In this document: positions 14,992 to 21,042 of the stretch, in pieces
Position numbering within the stretch: position 1 is the stretch's first letter
How the letters are laid out: each line of letters starts with the position of its first letter
Assembly (NCBI GenBank): GCA_030743915.1
Contig: JASLRP010000222.1
Coordinates: 1 to 21,042 of the forward strand
Length of the DNA stretch: 21,042 nucleotides
Direction: 5' to 3'
Source: SAR202 cluster bacterium
Lineage (GTDB): Bacteria; Chloroflexota; Dehalococcoidia; Lucifugimonadales; UBA1123
Program-made: the position numbers and the translations under genes
The notes under the pieces: model-generated
Told to the model about the DNA's origin: nothing
Seen by the model: only the letters and a program-made list of their open reading frames with translations
Databases searched by the model: none

Positions 14992-15026
14992 CCTTTGTCA
15001 GCCAGTGCGGCCGAACATCCAGTCCT

Positions 15027-16370
15027 TTACTTGATCAGGGTCTCTTGCTGAAGGCCGTTCAGGTTCTGGATTCCGCCAAGCGACGATGTGTACGGAAGCT
15101 CCAACCTTGATGGACGATAGGTGTCCAGGATCGGCGTTGTGAACAGCGTAACGTAGGGCAGTTCATCCGCCAGGAACGCCTGCAGTTGGTCAACTATATC
15201 CTTAGCGGCGGTGATATCCGTGGCGCTAAGGAGGTTGGTGGACAGGGCGTCGAATTCAGTGTTCGTGTACCCGCCCCAGTTGTATTCGTTGGGATTGTTC
15301 TCGTACTTGTGCCTGCTGTTGAAGAAGTTCTCAAGGTAGTCTGGGAACAAGGACAGACCCCATCCTAGCATCCACAAGTCCAGGTCCTCGGCCACGTTTT
15401 CTGCGAACAGCGCATCGACGATAACGTTGAAACCTGTGAGGTTTGCCCTCAGAGGCACGCCTATGTCATTCGACCATCGCTCGATCCAGATGGCGAAGGT
15501 GGACCGCATGGGATCGTATCCTGCGCTCGGGGCCATGAGTTCCATTGAAGGGACCAGTTCGCCGTTAGGCATCCTGAGTCCTTTACCCTGCGTCTCTACG
15601 AAGTTCCCGTCCTCTGAAATGGTGGGTTCCTCTTCGTAAGTAAAGCCCGCGCCCTTGAGGAGAGCCACTGCGCTCTCAATCCGTTCACCTCTGGTCATGC
15701 CTTTGCCAAATTGAGCAACGGTTGAGTTGTGCCAGAACCCGTTGCCTGTGGGCACCATCGCATACACAGGGATCGCAGCATCCTGCAGAATTGTCTTTGT
15801 AACGAACTCTTTGTCAATTACCGTCGCAATTGCCTGCCGGAATTCTTTGATGTTCAGTGGGGCCTTGCGGACATTGAATCCAAGGTAACGCACACCGTTT
15901 GACGCATTGGAGATTACGTCCAGGTCAGGAGTCGCATTCACCCGTTCCTCAAACCCTTTATTCAGGCCCAACGGGTTGAACACGTAGTCGATGTCGCCGT
16001 TGGACAGAGCGAGGATGGCCGAATCTTGGTTGCCGTAGATGGAGAATATCTCCGCCTCGGCGTGAGGACCAACCTCATACTCGAGTATCTTTTCGCCAGT
16101 GGCTTCACCGTAGTATGTGACAGCCGGACCGAAATCAGCGTTAACTTCCTGATAGGAGCCATCATCGTACTCGACCACCGTGGCTCCGTCGCGGAAGTAG
16201 TTGGTTGCGGCGGTGTTCTCATAGAACGCGCCAGGTTCCCAGCGATTGAACACAAACCCGCCCGAGGTGGGTTCATTCTCAGGAACTACAGCGAACAGGG
16301 CTTCGATCTGTTTGTCCGATTCTCCAGCCTGCTTGGCCTCGGCAACGATTGGCTCCCAATAGTGCTGAGG
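15027..16370 (-). pseudogene. dppA: 5'-truncated peptide-type ABC substrate-binding protein (SBP_bac_5)
   Basis: The minus-strand frame is open from about 16379 to TAA 15027 and encodes roughly 445 residues corresponding to the C-terminal two thirds of an SBP_bac_5 extracytoplasmic binding protein. It aligns end to end with the intact paralogue on the other strand (16376-18478). Shared blocks include HYWEPIVAEA / HYWGPVVAEA, FNRWEPGAFYE / FTKWEPGAFYE, ILALSNGDIDYVFNP / ILALESGDVDYVFNP, FRQAIATVIDKEFV / FRQAVALVIDKEFV, YAMVPTGNGFWHN and GYDPMRSTFA. Identity looks well above half but clearly short of identical. The signal peptide, lipobox and about 250 N-terminal residues are absent. Homology stops at PQHYW (about 16370), and an in-frame TGA follows at 16382-16380. 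A GTG at 16253 could open a 408-codon frame, but such a protein would lack export. The remaining codons look intact, so the truncation is recent or a sequence artefact. Confidence 0.85.
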
Positions 16371-16374
16371 AGGG
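16367..16374 (+). promoter_or_regulatory. Ribosome-binding site of the intact binding protein, at the junction
   Basis: GAGGAGGG ends one base before ATG 16376. The frame extends to TTG 16349, but that part is antisense to the truncated paralogue, so ATG 16376 is chosen; it begins a normal lipoprotein signal. The purine-rich site sits exactly where homology to the truncated paralogue ends. No promoter is recognisable upstream, because that DNA is antisense coding sequence. Confidence 0.6.
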
Positions 16375-16375
16375 T

Positions 16376-18478
16376 ATGATCAAATTGGGGAAAACAAAAA
16401 GATCAATCATCACACTGGCGATCGCATCGCTGGTAGCTTTGGCCATCGCGTGCGGGACTGAGACTATAGTCGAAGTTCCCGTTGTGAAGGAAGTGGAAGT
16501 TCCCGTAGAGACGATCGTCGAAAAAGAGGTTATTAAAGAAGTTCCTGTCGACAAGATTGTCGAAGTCGAAAAAATCGTCACCGAGACGATTGAAGTACCT
16601 GTCGAGGTAATCGTTGAGGCTCCGGCCAAGGTGACCCCGGCCGGGCCGAATATCTACACAATGGGTATCTTCGAAGAGCCGGTGACCCGAAACTTCTGGA
16701 GTTACTTCGGTGGGCCCGGAAGCACGGTTTGGACTGGCTATGTCCTCGAAGGAAACGCCACAACTCTGTATGACTACTCAGACCAGCGATTCGACTGGAT
16801 TCCCGAATTGGCGGACGGATTCCCGACGGCGTTGACTGCGGAAACCGTCGGCGAGAAGGAGTTCTGGACCACGACCGTCAACCTCAAAGACGGCGCCAAA
16901 TGGAGCGATGGCGTGGAAATCACTGCCGACGACATGGCGTTTGTTGTGGACACAGTGCTGGACATGGAATTAACTGGAGGCTGGCAACAGAGCATTGACC
17001 CAGGATTCGTTGACCACATCGAAGCCGTCGATTCCAAAACCGCCAAGATATTCTTCAACGCTCAAGACGCCGAAGGAAATCCGCAAAAACCTGGTTTAAG
17101 CGTTTGGCAGTTCGGACTCGGGTTCATGCCGATACTTCCCAAGCATTATTGGGGACCCGTGGTAGCTGAAGCTGCGCAATTGGACGACGTCGAAGCGCAA
17201 CAACAGCAGTTGTTCGGGTTCGTGCCCGACGGAGAACCCACCGCCGGTGGATTCACATTCACGAAGTGGGAGCCGGGCGCATTCTACGAGTCCACAGCCG
17301 ACGAGAACTACTACCTCAAGGGCGCCACCATCACGCAGTACGACAATGGAGCTTGGCAACAAGTTAACCCGACCCTGGACTATGACGTAACGTACTTCGG
17401 CGAGGCCGAAGGCCCCACGACCCTTGAGCTTACCGTCGGCCCCCACACGGAAGGGCAGCTTTTCAATATCTACACCAACCAAGACACGGCAATTCTGGCT
17501 CTTGAAAGCGGTGACGTTGATTACGTATTCAATCCGAACGGACTTGAGAGAGGTTTCGAAGATCGAGTCCGTGACGCATCAGACCTCGACCTGATTACCA
17601 ATGCGTCGAATAATGTTAGGTACCTTGGGTTCAACCTCCGCAAGGCGCCGATGAGCAACCTCGCGTTCCGTCAGGCCGTAGCGCTGGTAATTGACAAAGA
17701 GTTCGTCACCAATTCCATCCTTCAGGGAGCTTCGGTTCCGGCCTACGCGATGGTGCCTTCGGGAAATGGGTTCTGGCATAACGCCGATGTTCCCAAACTC
17801 GGACAAAGCATGAGCAGGACCGATCGAGTTGGTCAAGCTGTTCAGATCTTGAAAGACGCCGGATTCACCTATCAAGTGGAGCCGGTGGTCGGAGACGATG
17901 ACAATTTCGTCGAGGTGCGCGGACAGGGACTCCTAATGCCCGACGGAACTCCCGTGCCAGAACTTCAACTGCTTGGAACGGGGGCCGGATATGATCCGAT
18001 GCGTTCCACGTTTGCAGTATGGGTTGAGCGTTGGCTCAATGATATCGGTATTCCGGCACAGGCAGATCTAACCGGATTCAACAACATGGTCGGGCAGCTT
18101 TTCGATCCTGCGGCCGGCGAGAACCTTGATATGTGGATATTGGGATGGAGCCTGGCATTGTTCCCAGGCTGGATGGATGGTTTCTTCCACACTCGACACG
18201 GCGAACCGGGATCTGGAGGGTGGAATTTCGGCGGATACTCCAACCAGGAGTTCGACGCACTCGCCACGCAACTGTTGGTGGAGACCGACCTGAACAACGC
18301 CCAGACTCTGGTTCACGACATGCAAGCGTTCCTGGCAGACGACCTGCCGTACGTGACGCTGTTCTCGTCCACTATCTCGGATACATTCAGGCCGAGTCGG
18401 ATCAAGTTCCCCTACACCGACATACTGGACGGCATCCAGGGGAGCAGTGGTTTCCAACGACGAGTGCTGATTCAGTAG
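16376..18478 (+). CDS. dppA: Peptide-type ABC transporter substrate-binding lipoprotein (SBP_bac_5)
   Basis: A 700-residue extracytoplasmic binding protein. Residues 1-26 are a lipoprotein signal (lipobox AIAC, Cys26). Residues about 28-83 are a repetitive linker of VEVP, VEKEV and KEVPV units, a style I associate with Chloroflexota binding proteins. The SBP_bac_5 fold follows: DWIPELADGFPT, WSDGVEITADDMAFV (hallmark of family 5), MPILPKHYWGPVV, GGFTFTKWEPGAFYE, ILALESGDVDYVFNP, NVRYLGFNLRKAPMSNLAFRQAVALVIDKEFV and YAMVPSGNGFWHN. It would deliver peptides or other solutes to a Dpp-type permease; the specificity is not readable. It runs head to head with a truncated paralogue of the adjacent dpp operon. 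It lacks permease genes of its own and may serve that operon. A strong terminator follows at 18512-18544. Confidence 0.92.
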   Translation: MIKLGKTKRSIITLAIASLVALAIACGTETIVEVPVVKEVEVPVETIVEKEVIKEVPVDKIVEVEKIVTETIEVPVEVIVEAPAKVTPAGPNIYTMGIFEEPVTRNFWSYFGGPGSTVWTGYVLEGNATTLYDYSDQRFDWIPELADGFPTALTAETVGEKEFWTTTVNLKDGAKWSDGVEITADDMAFVVDTVLDMELTGGWQQSIDPGFVDHIEAVDSKTAKIFFNAQDAEGNPQKPGLSVWQFGLGFMPILPKHYWGPVVAEAAQLDDVEAQQQQLFGFVPDGEPTAGGFTFTKWEPGAFYESTADENYYLKGATITQYDNGAWQQVNPTLDYDVTYFGEAEGPTTLELTVGPHTEGQLFNIYTNQDTAILALESGDVDYVFNPNGLERGFEDRVRDASDLDLITNASNNVRYLGFNLRKAPMSNLAFRQAVALVIDKEFVTNSILQGASVPAYAMVPSGNGFWHNADVPKLGQSMSRTDRVGQAVQILKDAGFTYQVEPVVGDDDNFVEVRGQGLLMPDGTPVPELQLLGTGAGYDPMRSTFAVWVERWLNDIGIPAQADLTGFNNMVGQLFDPAAGENLDMWILGWSLALFPGWMDGFFHTRHGEPGSGGWNFGGYSNQEFDALATQLLVETDLNNAQTLVHDMQAFLADDLPYVTLFSSTISDTFRPSRIKFPYTDILDGIQGSSGFQRRVLIQ
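16457..16626 (+). repeat. Degenerate VEVP/VEKEV-coding linker repeat
   Basis: GAAGTTCC, GTCGAAG and GTAGAG-type units recur with variation and encode alternating Val/Glu/Lys/Pro motifs directly after the lipidated cysteine. They likely form a charged spacer that holds the binding domain off the membrane. Confidence 0.6.
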
Positions 18479-18511
18479 CATAAAGTCGGTTCTGCCCCAA
18501 GCGGGATAATC

Positions 18512-18544
18512 AAAGAGAGCGCCTCCACATGGGGCGCTCTCTTT
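18512..18544 (+). terminator. Intrinsic terminator after the binding-protein gene
   Basis: AAAGAGAGCGCC, a 9-base loop, and GGCGCTCTCTTT form a perfect 12-bp stem 33 bases after the stop at 18478; the T-run continues as TTTTGTTTCTG. Because the stem begins with AAAG it can also act on the minus strand, where it lies 26 bases after the SDR gene, so it is probably bidirectional. Confidence 0.85.
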
Positions 18545-18570
18545 TGTTTCTGTCCGACACGGATGGCGGT

Positions 18571-19326
18571 CTACGAAGTTCCAACCTCAGCTGAAGTGTC
18601 TCTGAGGAAGGTCGGGCGGATTACCAGTTCCGGGATCGCGGCCCTGGATGGCAACCTCGCGATCATTGTGATTGCCTCTGCTGCGTCTTCAGCGGTAACC
18701 ATGGTCTCTCTGGCGTCCGCAGACGGGTTTACGGGCCGCTTGTCGAGAATCGGAGTGTCCACCTCTCCCGGAATCACCACGCTGGCGCGAATTCCGGTGT
18801 TTCGCAGTTCGGCGTTCAAGAACTGGGTGAAGTTGATGACCCCAGCTTTGGCTGCGCCATATGCCATTCCAGCCAGAAGGCCTGGGGTCACTCCAGCCAG
18901 GGACGACACGTTTATGATCGTTCCCTCCCCTGCCTCAATCATGGACGGCACGACTGCTTGAGTACAGAAAACCGATCCCAAGACGTTGGAGTCGAACACG
19001 CTCTTGACCTCTTCAGCGGTAGTGGTGAGGAGCTTGCGGTGAATTGAACTGTGGCCCGCATTGTTCAGCAATACGTCAACTTTGCCATGCTCGGACAGCA
19101 CAGAACTTACCATTGCCTTGACGCCGTCTTCGTCAGTGACATCCAGGCCGAAGGCCATCGCCTTGCCGCCAGTGGCCTCAATTTCGGACTTGACCTCTTC
19201 CACCTTGGATGCCGTGCGTCCCACGAGCGCTACGATTGCCCCTTCGGCAGCCATCATTACCGCCGTTGCCCTCCCAATGCCACTGCCGCCTCCGGTTATG
19301 ATGCAAACTTTTCCTTCTAATCCCAT
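18571..19326 (-). CDS. Short-chain dehydrogenase/reductase (SDR)
   Basis: A 251-residue classical SDR, a cytosolic NAD(P)-dependent oxidoreductase. The cofactor motif TGGGSGIG is at 11-18 and NNAG at 88-91. The catalytic set N114, S141/S142 (NVSS), Y156 and K160 (YGAAK) is complete. GRTASK after the second strand, with an Arg at the position that often selects NADPH, is suggestive only. The frame extends to 19431, but ATG 19326 (MGLEGKVCIITGG) is the family-type start and has AGGAG about 10 bases upstream. The substrate is unknown. Members of this family do 2-keto-3-deoxy-fuconate or other sugar-acid oxidations, but nothing ties this gene to the sugar operon 8 kb away. It lies 67 bases downstream of the EamA gene and may be co-transcribed with it. 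Confidence 0.9.
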   Translation of the reverse strand: MGLEGKVCIITGGGSGIGRATAVMMAAEGAIVALVGRTASKVEEVKSEIEATGGKAMAFGLDVTDEDGVKAMVSSVLSEHGKVDVLLNNAGHSSIHRKLLTTTAEEVKSVFDSNVLGSVFCTQAVVPSMIEAGEGTIINVSSLAGVTPGLLAGMAYGAAKAGVINFTQFLNAELRNTGIRASVVIPGEVDTPILDKRPVNPSADARETMVTAEDAAEAITMIARLPSRAAIPELVIRPTFLRDTSAEVGTS

Positions 19327-19393
19327 ATCGATAAATCTCCTGCTATCAAAAATCTCTTCCGATATTGGAGCAACGGCGACCAAATGTCCAGTG

Positions 19394-20260
19394 TCACCGA
19401 ATGACAGACAGTCCAACGAGCCCAACCACAACGATGAACAGTCCGATCAATTGGTTACGAGCCAGACGCTCTTTGTACAGATAGACGCCTCCGAGAATTG
19501 GGAATATGGGATACACCGTGGATGCCGCTCCGACGATGGAGATGAGTCCGATCTCCGCGCCCCGTGAGAAGGCGAACAGCGCCCCGCTCTCCATCACTCC
19601 GACCACCACAACCGCCGCCGCCAGGGGCCAGGTCATCTTCTGCCAAGGCCATGATCGACGCCACGCGGCGATTGGCACAAGCATCGAAAACAGAAACATC
19701 CTGGACACATACAGAGGCAGGAACCATCCCAAGTCCCTGGACATCGCTCCGATGCTGTATTGCCACACGCCCGCCGCGACAGACGCAAATAGAGCAAGCG
19801 CGATCCCCAATCCAAGAATCTTCTGTCCTGATCTCAGCGACCGAAGATCAACAGACAATAAGATTACGCCGCCAATCGTTGCCGCGATGCTAACAGACTG
19901 CCAGACGCTGAGACGCTCGCCCAAAAACACCACAGACATCAGCACAATGACGACGGCGTGGGCCGCCAGTATCGGCCCTACGATCGACACTGGGCCAATT
20001 TGGAGGGCTTTGTAAAATGCCAGGTAAAAACCGATAACCAGAATAGACAGCCCTGCCAATAGCGCCCAATTGTCGCCAGAGATTGATCCGATCCCGGTTC
20101 CTGTCAGCAGATACAGCGAATATAACGCAACAGTGATGAACTGAAATGCAACGGTGCTTCGGATGACGCCCATTCGACGAGCCACCCACGCAGCAGTGAC
20201 GTCCGAGATTCCGAGACCAATGGCCGATGCCAGGCCAAACAAAACGCTCTCAAGAACCAT
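19394..20260 (-). CDS. EamA/DMT-superfamily transporter
   Basis: A 288-residue inner-membrane protein with about ten hydrophobic segments arranged as two EamA repeats. Repeat 1 ends in a typical GPVSIVGPILAAHAVVIVLMSVVFLGERLSVWQSVSIAATIGGVILL block. Repeat 2 ends in the equivalent IGLISIVGAASTVYPIFPILGGVYLYKERLARNQLIGLFIVVVGLVGLS. The E-R motif after the ninth helix (FLGERL, YKERLA) is diagnostic. Family members export or import amino acids, nucleotides or sugars, and the substrate is not predictable. The start is ATG 20260, without a strong ribosome site. A 56-base gap separates it from the upstream VIT-type gene on the same strand, so all three right-end genes may form one transcript. Confidence 0.9.
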   Translation of the reverse strand: MVLESVLFGLASAIGLGISDVTAAWVARRMGVIRSTVAFQFITVALYSLYLLTGTGIGSISGDNWALLAGLSILVIGFYLAFYKALQIGPVSIVGPILAAHAVVIVLMSVVFLGERLSVWQSVSIAATIGGVILLSVDLRSLRSGQKILGLGIALALFASVAAGVWQYSIGAMSRDLGWFLPLYVSRMFLFSMLVPIAAWRRSWPWQKMTWPLAAAVVVVGVMESGALFAFSRGAEIGLISIVGAASTVYPIFPILGGVYLYKERLARNQLIGLFIVVVGLVGLSVIR

Positions 20261-20316
20261 CTTTGATCAACCAGCCTTCGGGCGATAAGGGGATTGGGAT
20301 GGCAGATGGCAAACGG

Positions 20317-21042
20317 TTAACCAGTCACGGCAACGCCAATCGCAGAGCCGACCCCGTAGGTGATTGCTGCAGCAAATCCACCCGCAAGAAACATTCTGAA
20401 GCCGCCCCATACCACACTGCGTCCCGAATTCGCGGCCACGACTCCACCCACGAGCAGCAAAGCTATCGCGCTCAGAACCGCGCTGGTCGCAACCGTGAAA
20501 GCTGGAGCGTTACTAAAAACATATGGAATGATTGGGACCACTGCTCCGATGACAAACGCCACAAACGAACTCATGGCCGCTCCCCACGGGGAGCCAAGAT
20601 AATTGGGGTCCAACCCCAGGTCGCCTCGGACCTTCGTGTCGAGTGCCAGCTCAGGTTGCGCCATGATGCGTTCAGCGACGATGTTCGCCTCTTCAGGCGT
20701 CAGGCCTTGGTCCTGGTATCCTTGCGCGATGGCGGCTTTCTCTTCTTCGGGCCACTCTTGAAGTTTGCCCGCTTCGATCTTGATCTGATGCTCGTAAACA
20801 TCCCGTTGAGATCGCACCGAAACATATTCGCCTGCCGCCATCGAAAACGCCCCGGCCAATAGTCCAGCAACTCCCGCCAGCAGGATGAAATCAGCATTGT
20901 CCGTCCCGCCAGCGACTCCCATAACGAGGCTGAAATTCGAGACCAATCCATCGTTCACACCCAACACAGCGGCGCGAAGAGCACCTCCGCCACCCAAAAA
21001 GTGCCTTCTCTCCAGTCGTGATTCCACCACCGAGTCCTCGCT
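20317..21042 (-). CDS. VIT1/CCC1-family metal transporter, N-terminus outside window
   Basis: At least 241 codons of an inner-membrane Fe(II)/Mn(II) transporter. The frame is open to the right edge (SEDSVVES before the GTG at 21030), so the true start is probably outside. Motifs: GALRAAVLGVNDGLVSNFSLVMGVAGG (first helix with the conserved Asp), LLAGAFSMAAGEYVSVRSQRDVYEHQI (second helix and metal-binding loop), the cytoplasmic EEEKAAIAQGYQDQGLTPEEANIVAERIM segment with a run of acidic residues, then three further helices. The opening LERRHFLGGGGALRAAV resembles proteins in which a ferritin-like (Er-VIT/MbfA) domain precedes the transporter, so the missing part may hold that domain. This is inference. 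It likely exports or stores iron to relieve metal stress. Confidence 0.88.
   Translation of the reverse strand, partial: SEDSVVESRLERRHFLGGGGALRAAVLGVNDGLVSNFSLVMGVAGGTDNADFILLAGVAGLLAGAFSMAAGEYVSVRSQRDVYEHQIKIEAGKLQEWPEEEKAAIAQGYQDQGLTPEEANIVAERIMAQPELALDTKVRGDLGLDPNYLGSPWGAAMSSFVAFVIGAVVPIIPYVFSNAPAFTVATSAVLSAIALLLVGGVVAANSGRSVVWGGFRMFLAGGFAAAITYGVGSAIGVAVTG

Noticed and set aside
16340..16400. Insertion element or transposon at the binding-protein junction
   Set aside because: No terminal inverted repeats, target duplication or transposase-like frame is visible; the two paralogues abut directly.
1..21042. CRISPR array, tRNA, rRNA, prophage or defence system
   Set aside because: No regular direct repeats, no tRNA-like cloverleaf in the short gaps, and all sizeable frames are accounted for by housekeeping, transport and metabolic families.

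Overview
The window reads as a chromosomal segment of a free-living bacterium, most likely a member of the Chloroflexota (SAR202/Dehalococcoidia-like). This is an inference, not a marker-gene result. It rests on lipoproteins with Thr/Pro-rich or VEVPVEK-type linkers behind the lipidated cysteine, a peptide-type ABC transporter, a DUF4349/PKD lipoprotein, and a sugar-acid oxidation operon with an Ldh_2 dehydrogenase, a combination I associate with that group. There are no rRNA, tRNA, CRISPR, phage or transposase signals. Gene density is high and nearly all gaps are short.

Layout. At 1-2885 (+) the C-terminus of a methyltransferase overlaps a large lipoprotein with three CARDB-like modules and a C-terminal HELGH metallopeptidase-like region. 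At 2915-4568 (-) is thiG-thiE-thiS, read from a clear promoter through a TPP riboswitch and an intrinsic terminator that form its 5' leader (4595-4790). At 4965-6665 (+) is a DUF4349 lipoprotein carrying two PKD domains and a C-terminal membrane helix, followed by a perfect hairpin and a NUDIX hydrolase (6768-7247). At 7382-10717 (+) a consensus promoter drives an aldo/keto reductase, a RhaM-family mutarotase, a fuconolactonase-like amidohydrolase and an Ldh_2-family dehydrogenase. Together these look like an oxidative (non-phosphorylating) route for L-fucose or a similar sugar.

At 10749-16370 (-) lies a Dpp/Opp-type ABC transporter operon: substrate-binding protein, DppB, DppC, DppD, DppF. 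Two genes in it are damaged as sequenced. The DppD ATPase is split by a one-base loss inside its ABC signature motif, and the substrate-binding protein lacks its N-terminal part. Its truncation point coincides, head to head, with the start of a second, intact substrate-binding lipoprotein on the + strand (16376-18478). That junction at about 16362-16376 is the most striking feature of the window and is either a genuine inversion breakpoint or an assembly or amplification chimera.

The right end, all on the minus strand, holds a short-chain dehydrogenase (18571-19326), an EamA/DMT-family exporter (19394-20260) and a VIT1/CCC1-type metal transporter that runs off the window (20317-21042).

No entirely new system is evident. 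The points worth following are the substrate-binding-protein junction, the dppD frameshift, the two composite lipoproteins, the enlarged DppB, and the incomplete fucose-type pathway with its promoter-embedded dyad.
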